From the NCBI GenBank assembly GCA_016839845.1, contig JAEOTL010000463.1, positions 1-10,107 on the forward strand: a stretch of 10,107 nt of DNA, written 5' to 3'. This document shows positions 1 to 5,914 of this stretch, piece after piece. The position numbers and the translations under genes were made by a program. Each line of letters begins with the position of its first letter. Within the stretch, counting starts at the first letter, position 1. This stretch comes from Promethearchaeota archaeon. Lineage in GTDB: Archaea; Asgardarchaeota; Lokiarchaeia; Sigynarchaeales; SOKP01. The notes beneath the pieces are model-generated. The model was not told the origin of the DNA. It ran no database searches and was given only the letters and a program-made list of their open reading frames with translations.

Positions 1-564
1 AGTCTTTATGGTAATGGAGTTTATCATTTGGGTAATCAACTCGGGTTTAAACGCATCCCCCATATAAAAGGTCAAGGTATTTCAGGATATGATCCTCGAG
101 TGTTTAAAGCTATGGGGGTAACTTATGCTACAACTCCAATGGGGGCTGATCATACTACTGGTGCGGCTATTGCGGGAAGATCAGCAAACCAAAATAAAGA
201 ATATGGTGAACTTACAGAAGACATGGGAAAACTTGACTTATCTTTTGAATTACAACTCTATACCGCGGTGCTAGACTCGATGGGGTGCTGTTATTTTATC
301 GGCCCAAGTTGGGAGAATATGGAAATAGTAGCGCAGGCTATAAATGCTATGTATGGTACTGAGTTGAATCGAGACGATGTTATTAATATTGGAAAAAGTA
401 TAATAAAATCAGAACTTGAATTTAACGAAAAAGCAATGATAACCGCAGATTCAAACGATTTTCCACCTTTTCTTTGGGAAGAGGCATCTAATCCAACCAA
501 TTTAAAGATAACATTTCAGAAAAAAGACTTCCAATCATTTTGGGATAGGCTTGATGAAAAATAA
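1..564 (+). CDS. aor: Aldehyde:ferredoxin oxidoreductase, C-terminal part (5' end outside window)
   Basis: The frame is open from base 1, so this is the last 187 residues of a protein that is normally about 600 residues long. The TTG at 28-30 is an internal Leu codon, not a start. The family oxidises aldehydes to carboxylates in the cytoplasm with a tungsten (or molybdenum) bis-pterin cofactor and one [4Fe-4S] cluster, passing electrons to ferredoxin. Two C-terminal hallmarks are visible: the GVTYATTPMGADHT segment (about residues 39-52) and the cofactor-binding DxxGxC motif, here DSMGCC at residues 92-97. Its final Cys matches the fourth cluster ligand of the Pyrococcus enzyme. The Cys just before it, where Leu is usual, is slightly odd. 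The substrate cannot be told from this fragment, and paralogues such as formaldehyde or glyceraldehyde-3-phosphate oxidoreductases cannot be excluded. The three N-terminal cluster cysteines lie outside the window. A T-rich run (581-589) just after the stop may end transcription. Confidence 0.9.
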   Translation, partial: SLYGNGVYHLGNQLGFKRIPHIKGQGISGYDPRVFKAMGVTYATTPMGADHTTGAAIAGRSANQNKEYGELTEDMGKLDLSFELQLYTAVLDSMGCCYFIGPSWENMEIVAQAINAMYGTELNRDDVINIGKSIIKSELEFNEKAMITADSNDFPPFLWEEASNPTNLKITFQKKDFQSFWDRLDEK

Positions 565-587
565 TCGTACCTGAATTACATTTTTCT

Positions 588-1142
588 TTATAGATAATTC
601 AAGAATCCTTTTTTTCTCATTCTCAATTCTGTTATTATAATGATAAGCAAACCGCAGATTATCATCATCAGCGGTATTAGGCTTAAAACTAGGCCGAAAA
701 GATTGTTAGAATAGTTCGATCTTATAAAAATAGTTAAAATACTAGATAAGCTATACCCTGCTACAGCAAGGATCTTCTTGTTTCTATATATTGTTAAAGA
801 ATAATGCCAACTTATGGAAATTAGGATATTTGAGCTTGTAATGAGTAAATACAATAGACTGATTGATTCAATAACTCTAAATAAACACCCGGTTATTATA
901 AATATAATTAGAATTATCGATACTATTATTGAAATTATGAAATAATGCTCACGGACATATTTTACTTCAAATTTTAAACAAGCTATAAATGAAAAGAGAA
1001 TAAGGATGGGAAAAACAGAAAATAAAAAAGTTAGAATATTAAGCAAAAAATAATCAAATATTATTGAAAGGACGATTCCCAGAAGAATAATAAATGCACC
1101 AACAAAGCGTAGGAAGAATTTACGCTTAGCGAGAATACCCAT
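588..1142 (-). CDS. Unrecognised membrane protein with about six helices
   Basis: I do not recognise a family for this 184-residue protein. It is almost entirely hydrophobic, with predicted helices near residues 13-30, 32-56, 67-88, 92-112, 124-140 and 148-171. Short basic segments (KRKFFLR at the N-terminus, RNKK at 120-123, RMRKKG at the C-terminus) suggest that both ends face the cytoplasm. There is no signal peptide, no cysteine pair and no recognisable transporter or enzyme motif. It ends 23 bases from the end of the aldehyde oxidoreductase gene and is divergent from endonuclease IV. The ATG at 1142 has no Shine-Dalgarno site. On its strand a TATA-like stretch (about 1178-1170) lies some 30 bases upstream, so the mRNA may be nearly leaderless. 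The long frame in AT-rich DNA and its consistent helix pattern make it a real gene, but no function can be given. Confidence 0.7.
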   Translation of the reverse strand: MGILAKRKFFLRFVGAFIILLGIVLSIIFDYFLLNILTFLFSVFPILILFSFIACLKFEVKYVREHYFIISIIVSIILIIFIITGCLFRVIESISLLYLLITSSNILISISWHYSLTIYRNKKILAVAGYSLSSILTIFIRSNYSNNLFGLVLSLIPLMMIICGLLIIIITELRMRKKGFLNYL

Positions 1143-1169
1143 ATTACTTAGAATCTACATAATTTTAAA

Positions 1170-1180
1170 AATTTATATGG
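1170..1180. promoter_or_regulatory. Possible shared TATA region of the divergent membrane-protein and nfo genes
   Basis: The plus strand reads TTTATATG at 1172-1179, close to the archaeal TATA consensus. A start about 25 bases downstream would fall near 1200 and leave a leader of roughly 15-20 bases before the nfo ATG at 1218. The minus strand of the same bases reads TATAAATTTTT, about 30 bases upstream of the divergent ATG at 1142. The gap between the two genes is only 75 bases, so one near-symmetric box could serve both directions. This is inferred from sequence resemblance only. Confidence 0.4.
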
Positions 1181-1217
1181 ATTTTTCTTAATGAATATAT
1201 TATAAATAGGTGTTAAA

Positions 1218-2084
1218 ATGAGAATTGGGGCACATATGAGTATTTCTGGTGGTAGACAATTAGCTTTTGACAGAGGTCAAAAGTTAAATTGTGAAGCAAT
1301 TCAGATTTTTGTGAGGAATGCCCGTCGATGGGAACTACCCTCTTTAAAATTGGAAGAGATTGATGCTTTTAGAAAGAAGAAAGAGGAATTAAAGGATGAG
1401 ATTTGGCCTCTTATGTCTCACAATAGCTACCTTGTGAATTTGGCAAGTTTGGATAAAGAAAAATTGGAGAAGTCATATAAAGCTATGCTTGATGAACTTA
1501 CAAAAGTAGAACAGTTAGGCATTGAATATGAAGTTATGCATCCGGGGATTATCCCAATTGCAGATAAGGAAGAAGTTTCAAAAGAAGAGGCTTTTAAAAA
1601 AATATCAGTACAGTTAAATAAGTTGATTGGGATGTTAAAAAATAAAGAAACAATAATTCTCCTTGAAACAACAGCCGGACAGGGGAAAGGATTAGGGAAT
1701 AAATTCCATCATTTCAAAAAAATTATAGATAATATTGAAGATAAAAATAGAATTGGGATCTGTTTTGATACTGCCCACAGCTTTGCAGCAGGGTATGATT
1801 ATACTACTAGAAAAGGGTATGATAATCTCTGGAATGATTTTGAAGACACCATTGGCTTAAAATATCTCCATGCTTTTCATTTAAATGACACTGATAAAGA
1901 TTGTGGTTCTAGGGTTGACAGACATACTCATATTGGCCAAGGAAAGATTGGGAAAGAAGCTTTTCGATTTTTAATGAATGATGAAAGGTTTAAAGACATA
2001 CCTGGGATTTTAGAAACTCCTAAAGGAGAGGACATGAAAGAAGATGTCATGAATTTAGCCACACTACGCGCTCTTCGAGATTAA
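1218..2084 (+). CDS. nfo: Endonuclease IV (AP endonuclease, Nfo family)
   Basis: This is a full-length 288-residue member of AP endonuclease family 2, close to the usual 280-290. It cuts the DNA backbone 5' of abasic sites and trims damaged 3' ends in base-excision repair, using three zinc ions in a TIM barrel. All nine metal ligands known from the E. coli enzyme have clear counterparts: His68 (in SHNSYL), His108 (MHPG), Glu150 (LLETTAGQG), Asp184 and His187 (CFDTAH), His221 (HLND), Asp234 and His236 (DRHTH) and Glu266 (LETPKG). An active enzyme is therefore expected. The ATG start is supported by an AGGTG Shine-Dalgarno site at 1208-1212 and by the conserved N-terminus MRIGAHMSISGG. It is a single-gene unit, divergent from the membrane-protein gene, and its stop codon is one base from that of the SET-domain gene on the other strand. 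Confidence 0.97.
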   Translation: MRIGAHMSISGGRQLAFDRGQKLNCEAIQIFVRNARRWELPSLKLEEIDAFRKKKEELKDEIWPLMSHNSYLVNLASLDKEKLEKSYKAMLDELTKVEQLGIEYEVMHPGIIPIADKEEVSKEEAFKKISVQLNKLIGMLKNKETIILLETTAGQGKGLGNKFHHFKKIIDNIEDKNRIGICFDTAHSFAAGYDYTTRKGYDNLWNDFEDTIGLKYLHAFHLNDTDKDCGSRVDRHTHIGQGKIGKEAFRFLMNDERFKDIPGILETPKGEDMKEDVMNLATLRALRD

Positions 2085-2085
2085 G

Positions 2086-2484
2086 TTATTCTTCGATGTT
2101 AAACCATACAGGACTTTCATCATCAACAAGTCCGTTGTAATTAACAGTTATTTCTTCTCCTTGAACAATATCCCTTATGGCAGAAAACTCCATTGATTTA
2201 TTCTCATAATCATAGAGATATCTTACATTAGGATCATAAGAGTGATTAATAAATTGACTTATACTTAAGGTTATAGCATTTGTAAATTCAGGAGAGTGAT
2301 TTGGGTCTTCCCAAATATAGCAATAATTATATAAAACCGTTTTTCTAATCTTTTTGTAATCCTTATTTGGAATTGGGATCACGTGAGCAATATCTATAAT
2401 TGTATCCTTATCAATGTTTCTTTTTGCAAAGACACCTTTCCCTTTTTTCTGAGAGATAAACCTTACTTCTAGCAATTCATTCAT
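2086..2484 (-). CDS. Small SET-domain protein (probable protein-lysine methyltransferase)
   Basis: A stand-alone SET domain, the fold that transfers a methyl group from S-adenosylmethionine to lysine side chains. Counting from the upstream GTG at 2496 (136 residues), the landmarks are KGKGVFA (18-24, the opening glycine-rich strand), INHSYDPNV (83-91, the NHS motif of the cofactor and pseudoknot site) and GEEITVNYN (113-121, including the usual active-site Tyr). These are the core SET motifs; there is no pre-SET or zinc-binding post-SET cysteine cluster. I prefer the ATG at 2484 (132 residues) because neither candidate has a Shine-Dalgarno site and homology begins after it. It lies 30 bases behind the hexuloisomerase gene and is probably the last gene of that unit. 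Its substrate is unknown: archaeal SET proteins have been reported to modify DNA-binding proteins, but nothing here identifies a target. Its 3' end is one base from that of nfo. Confidence 0.85.
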   Translation of the reverse strand: MNELLEVRFISQKKGKGVFAKRNIDKDTIIDIAHVIPIPNKDYKKIRKTVLYNYCYIWEDPNHSPEFTNAITLSISQFINHSYDPNVRYLYDYENKSMEFSAIRDIVQGEEITVNYNGLVDDESPVWFNIEE

Positions 2485-2514
2485 GAATATATTCACTATT
2501 AGATAAATGTGCTG

Positions 2515-3102
2515 TTACTCAATTGAAGCATGTCTCTCATCAATATCATTCTCCGTTATTCCTAAATTTTGCATAAGCGTTCCTCCAATTGAATCGAGTA
2601 CAGCTAGAGCCGATATGTCAAATAAACTGGTATATGGAGCAAGAGATTTTTCTGTAAGAGCGACATCCTTACTTTTTGCTTTAATCTCAATTATATAATC
2701 TGAGAGTTTTGCAATAGTACTCTGCGCATTGCTAGTTATTAACACAATTTTACCTCCAATTTCGTGTGCTTTTTGGGCAATTGCTAAGGGTGAAGTGGTT
2801 TCACCACTCCCACTTATTATAAACAGAATATCTTTTTCAGTGAATTGATGGGTCACAGCATCTGACACGTAGCAAGAATCTATGTTTAGGTGCATTAATC
2901 TCTGGGCAAAACATTTACCAATAAAACCAGATCTTCCCGCACCATACGTAAAAACTCTTTTCCCTTTTTTATGTGTTTGTAAAATTAATAATAAGACGTT
3001 TTCAATATTAAGGAGATCTACTACATCAGATATTTTCTTGATTTGGTCTGCAATTTCTACAAGTGTGGCTCGAAATCGTTCCTTGTCTTTTTGATTAACC
3101 AT
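2515..3102 (-). CDS. hxlB: 6-phospho-3-hexuloisomerase-like SIS-domain protein
   Basis: A 195-residue sugar-isomerase (SIS) domain protein, the usual length for 6-phospho-3-hexuloisomerase. That enzyme interconverts hexulose-6-phosphate and fructose-6-phosphate in the ribulose monophosphate pathway. In archaea the pathway mostly supplies ribose-5-phosphate from fructose-6-phosphate and handles formaldehyde. Visible features are the phosphosugar loop GAGRSGFIGKCFAQRLMHL (54-72), the second loop ISGSGETTS (96-104), the APYTSLFD stretch (155-162) leading into the last long helix, and a C-terminal RHASIE that matches the family's RH(A/C)N ending. The segment after the central strand reads VSDAVTHQF (79-87), where VGETxTP-like sequence is usual, so substrate preference could differ. 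Its usual partner, hexulose-6-phosphate synthase, is not in the window. It starts at an ATG 26 bases behind the PhoU/TrkA-C gene and is followed by the SET gene. Another SIS-type isomerase is the main alternative. Confidence 0.82.
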   Translation of the reverse strand: MVNQKDKERFRATLVEIADQIKKISDVVDLLNIENVLLLILQTHKKGKRVFTYGAGRSGFIGKCFAQRLMHLNIDSCYVSDAVTHQFTEKDILFIISGSGETTSPLAIAQKAHEIGGKIVLITSNAQSTIAKLSDYIIEIKAKSKDVALTEKSLAPYTSLFDISALAVLDSIGGTLMQNLGITENDIDERHASIE

Positions 3103-3128
3103 GATGTGTCACTTTCAATAAATTATTG

Positions 3129-4376
3129 TTACTCCTCAAATTTTTCAGGATTAACGCATTTGCGCCATTCTGTTAATGTTTCTAAAGGACCTAGGCCAAT
3201 AAGAAGATCCCCTTCTTCAAAAAGAAAATCTGGTTTAAAACTATAGATCCATTTACTCTCTCTTTTCATGGCAATAATATGGAATCCTCGTTTATATCTA
3301 CTGTCTTGTAACTCGCTGTAAGTTTTATCTTTAAAATAAGATCCTTCAGATAATACTTCTCTTACAACAATTTCTGAGGTTTCACGAATAGCTTGCTGTA
3401 AGATGCTATGAGGTTCAAATCCTTTTAATATGTTCTCAGCTATATGAGTTGCGGCGTCAGCAATTAATTCACAAGAGAACACAATTCGCATAATCCCAGT
3501 TAGATCACGTGGACTCTTTATTAGTTGAGCAAAATCCAAGAGATCTTTTTCAAATGCTATATTTAATCCATCCATTAATTCTTCCATTTCAACAATATCA
3601 GATGCCAGTTCCTCATTCTTAAAGAATAATGCTGCTAAAGCTAACTCAATCATAGTCTCTGAGATATCTGTTACAAGTACATAGTTTCTCTGGAGTTCCT
3701 CAATTTTTTCACAGACTTTCTCATCTTTGAGATCAATCATCGGATCCTCTTTTTGTGTGACAATATCAAACGAGAAAGGGTCCTCATCATGACAAAGTGC
3801 TTTTAGTTCCATTATTGGCTGTATTACTCCTTTAACGATTAAAATATCGTCTAAGAATATCTTCTCATCTTTTTCAAAAAGCCACTTATCTCCCCTTCTA
3901 ATGGCTATTAAATCAACTCCGAGTTTGGATCTAAAATGAACATCTTTCCGGTACTTTCCGATAAAATCGCAGGATTGACAAACAGTGATATTAACAATCG
4001 GTTCAGGTACATAACTTATATCGCTGAATAACTGAATAAAATAGGGTATGTCACTATTGATATTGATTACTCTCGCAATGTCGCTTAATGCATCAGATAT
4101 TTTATCAATTGAATATCCCATAACCACTATGGGTTCTAACGTTTTTGCTTCATTTATTCCGCCGGGGTGAGCTTGGATAATCTGGAAATTCAACAAAAAT
4201 GTGAGTTCATGAATTCTCTGTTCAATTTTATATGCTTCGTCAGCCATTACCCGACTTCCAAACTTAATGGCACTATATGTAAGATCGATCATCAAATCGA
4301 TATTCTGTTTCATTTCTCTGATGATATCTTTTAAGGAAAGTGGTTTATACTTAAATTTTGTTCTCTTCTTTGGCAT
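3129..4376 (-). CDS. PhoU/TrkA-C tandem-repeat protein, probable regulator of the MgtE-like permeases
   Basis: A 415-residue soluble protein built as two copies of the same pair: a helical PhoU-like part (about residues 15-106 and 216-322) followed by a TrkA-C/RCK-C part (about 123-187 and 334-398). The TrkA-C segments show the expected pattern: a hydrophobic strand, an IAIRRGDKW or IAMKRESKW hairpin, then an aspartate-rich turn (LDDILIVKG, 176-184) or EEGDLLIGLG (387-396). It resembles the archaeal proteins I remember as COG3273. TrkA-C domains sense small ligands, in some families cyclic di-AMP, and gate ion transporters. PhoU-like helices contact metal ions or membrane transporters. The gene starts 37 bases after the second MgtE-like half-permease and runs the same way. 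I therefore infer a cytoplasmic gating or sensing subunit of that transporter. The ligand is unknown, and the ATG has no Shine-Dalgarno site. Confidence 0.85.
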   Translation of the reverse strand: MPKKRTKFKYKPLSLKDIIREMKQNIDLMIDLTYSAIKFGSRVMADEAYKIEQRIHELTFLLNFQIIQAHPGGINEAKTLEPIVVMGYSIDKISDALSDIARVININSDIPYFIQLFSDISYVPEPIVNITVCQSCDFIGKYRKDVHFRSKLGVDLIAIRRGDKWLFEKDEKIFLDDILIVKGVIQPIMELKALCHDEDPFSFDIVTQKEDPMIDLKDEKVCEKIEELQRNYVLVTDISETMIELALAALFFKNEELASDIVEMEELMDGLNIAFEKDLLDFAQLIKSPRDLTGIMRIVFSCELIADAATHIAENILKGFEPHSILQQAIRETSEIVVREVLSEGSYFKDKTYSELQDSRYKRGFHIIAMKRESKWIYSFKPDFLFEEGDLLIGLGPLETLTEWRKCVNPEKFEE

Positions 4377-4413
4377 GTTGTTTTATTCACTCATTTTTCA
4401 TATAATTTTGATG

Positions 4414-4965
4414 TTATAAAAATATTATTATAAATATAATTAAGAATAGGGGTGTCAAGAAATCAGCTAAAGAGGTAATAAAGGGAATAAGAAAATTATT
4501 TGGGTCCATCCCTCGTTTAAATAAAAAAATTGCCCCAAGAAATAATAAAATGAACATTAGCAAAAAGATGATTAAGATGGTTAAAAAGATGATTGAAATC
4601 ATTAGGAAAGGATTGACAATTGTTATCCCTGTTGCAATCCCTAAAGTATATCCAAAAATAACTAAAAAAATAAAACCAAGTAAAAGAGTAGCACTAAGTC
4701 CGATGAAATCATCTACTATTCTTTTGGTTTTTTGAATTTTAGGGGGGAGAGTACCAACGTAAAGATGAGTAGTTAATCTTGCCACTAATACTGTTGATAT
4801 ATCCCCAATTAAAGAATTTAGAGCAGGTAATATTAAAAGTAAGATAGGAAACGTGTAGAGAACTTCTTCATTGAAAGAAAGAACCGTACCCGAAAATAAC
4901 CCAATTATTGAGGAAATGGCAACAATTACAATAGATTCCTTAAATATTTTTATGAAGTATTTCAT
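4414..4965 (-). CDS. MgtE-like half-permease, second copy
   Basis: A 183-residue integral membrane protein with about five helices, matching only the membrane domain of MgtE magnesium transporters; the cytoplasmic N and CBS domains are absent. It is a paralogue of the gene just upstream: LPALNSLIGD (46-55) aligns with IPALLSLRGN, and RGMDPNNFLIPFITSLAD (151-168) with KGLNPNNIVNPIMTAIDD. The Asp at 168 sits where MgtE places a magnesium-binding pore Asp. I chose the ATG at 4965, not one 39 bases upstream, because it forms a TAATG overlap with the preceding stop and has a GGGGGTG ribosome-binding site five bases before it. The result also matches the partner's length. It should pair with that partner to form a cation channel or carrier. 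Two halves plus a PhoU/TrkA-C protein recall archaeal COG1824/COG3273 clusters. The transported ion (magnesium or another divalent cation) is inferred. Confidence 0.82.
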   Translation of the reverse strand: MKYFIKIFKESIVIVAISSIIGLFSGTVLSFNEEVLYTFPILLLILPALNSLIGDISTVLVARLTTHLYVGTLPPKIQKTKRIVDDFIGLSATLLLGFIFLVIFGYTLGIATGITIVNPFLMISIIFLTILIIFLLMFILLFLGAIFLFKRGMDPNNFLIPFITSLADFLTPLFLIIFIIIFL

Positions 4966-5519
4966 TACGGCACCCCCAAAATAAGTAATGATAAAAGGAA
5001 ACAAAATACGGTTGAAAAATCGTCAATAGCCGTCATTATCGGATTTACTATATTGTTGGGATTTAATCCTTTTTTGAATGTTAAGTAGTTCAATCCTGTT
5101 GAGGTTGGAATCGAAATGGCAAGGGTGAGGATGATGGAAATAATGGGTATGAGTATGAAGTCCGCGATAGGAAGGATCTCTAATTTGAAAAATAACATAT
5201 TAATCAAGATCGAAAAACAACCAATAAAAATCGCGGTTATAACTGCGAGTACATAAGTTGCTAAAACATTTTCGATCCATGATTTCTTTGAAAAGTCTCC
5301 TATAATTAAGTCACGCGAAGTTCTCGCGATAAATGGACCACTTAAATTTCCTCTCAGTGAAAGCAATGCCGGAATCATTATTAAAAGCGCGAGGAAACTC
5401 TTAAACGGTAAGATTAAAAGGGATAGAACTATGCCTGCAAAAATATCCCCTATAATTGAAATCGTTTCTGATGGGAATGTTTCTTTAATAATTTTAAGTT
5501 TGGTATCCTGAGATGCCAT
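4965..5519 (-). CDS. MgtE-like half-permease, first copy
   Basis: The first gene of the minus-strand group: 184 residues, with a short cytoplasmic N-terminus (1-18) and about five membrane helices (near 20-37, 41-55, 84-110, 118-140 and 168-182). The motifs IPALLSLRGNLSG (49-61) and KKGLNPNNIVNPIMTAIDD (149-167) correspond to the conserved GN segment and the pore Asp region of MgtE membrane domains. Asp167 aligns with the magnesium-coordinating Asp. The N and CBS regulatory domains of bacterial MgtE are missing; the PhoU/TrkA-C protein two genes downstream probably replaces them. The start ATG is supported by GAGGAAGG at 5530-5523 (minus strand). The C-terminus overlaps the next gene by one base (TAATG). 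I infer that it forms a heterodimer with the next protein in the cell membrane for divalent-cation transport. Direction and ion are not shown by the sequence. Confidence 0.82.
   Translation of the reverse strand: MASQDTKLKIIKETFPSETISIIGDIFAGIVLSLLILPFKSFLALLIMIPALLSLRGNLSGPFIARTSRDLIIGDFSKKSWIENVLATYVLAVITAIFIGCFSILINMLFFKLEILPIADFILIPIISIILTLAISIPTSTGLNYLTFKKGLNPNNIVNPIMTAIDDFSTVFCFLLSLLILGVP
4971..4977 (-). promoter_or_regulatory. Shine-Dalgarno site deciding the start of the second half-permease
   Basis: The minus strand reads GGGGGTG, five bases before the ATG at 4965, differing by one base from the archaeal optimum GGAGGTG. It lies inside the last codons of the upstream half-permease, whose TAA stop shares its final A with this ATG. 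This arrangement points to translational coupling, and so to roughly equal synthesis of the two halves. Confidence 0.75.
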
Positions 5520-5914
5520 ATGCCTTCCTCATCAGATTCTGTAATTTTTAACATTTGATTTTCAGCTATTTTCTATTAATAAAATAACACTTGATTCTAT
5601 TTTAAAACTTACTACTTATGTCTTATAGTCTGTAATAATATTTAAAGTTATTAGGTATAACTAAATTTATCAGATTATGTATCAAAAAGATTTCATATAA
5701 AGGTTGAAAAATAAAGGAGATCATTTTTTATGCATCTAAATGAATATTTTAACATTCATTTCAGTACTGGAAGTTTATTTCATCTTAATTTTTATAATTC
5801 TAATGAAGAAAAAAATTGAACTTCTTCGGATCTTAACAATTTTTATTTATCAAAAACAATTCCTTATTATGGCTTAACTTAGAAAATGCAAACAATTTAA
5901 AGAGCAAAACTTAC
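5520..5914. other. 395-base intergenic region with two overlapping mini-ORFs
   Basis: This divergent gap must hold the promoters of the half-permease unit (minus) and the ABC permease (plus). On the plus strand, CATATAAAG near 5693-5700 is the best TATA-like sequence. AAAGGAGAT at 5713-5721 resembles a strong ribosome-binding site eight bases before an ATG at 5730, which opens a 29-codon frame ending at 5819. A second ATG at 5740 in another frame opens 45 codons (to 5877) encoding one hydrophobic helix followed by KKK, a plausible single-pass micro-protein. An inverted repeat with 8-base arms (5738-5745 and 5754-5761, AAATGAAT / ATTCATTT) covers this second start. A further 6-base dyad, AGTTAT / ATAACT, lies at 5646-5662. 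The rest is AT-rich with nothing recognisable. Either mini-ORF could be chance in such DNA. Confidence 0.4.

Noticed and set aside
291..500. 69-codon minus-strand frame inside the aldehyde oxidoreductase gene
   Set aside because: It lies fully inside a confidently identified gene on the other strand and its translation has no recognisable features.
2507..3246. Three plus-strand frames (63-70 codons) opposite the hexuloisomerase and PhoU/TrkA-C genes
   Set aside because: They are antisense to well-supported genes, overlap each other and resemble no protein; they are by-products of the coding bias of the opposite strand.
4550..4735. 61-codon plus-strand frame opposite the second half-permease
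   Set aside because: Its Lys/Ile-rich translation is what the complement of a hydrophobic helix gene produces; no promoter or ribosome-binding site supports it.
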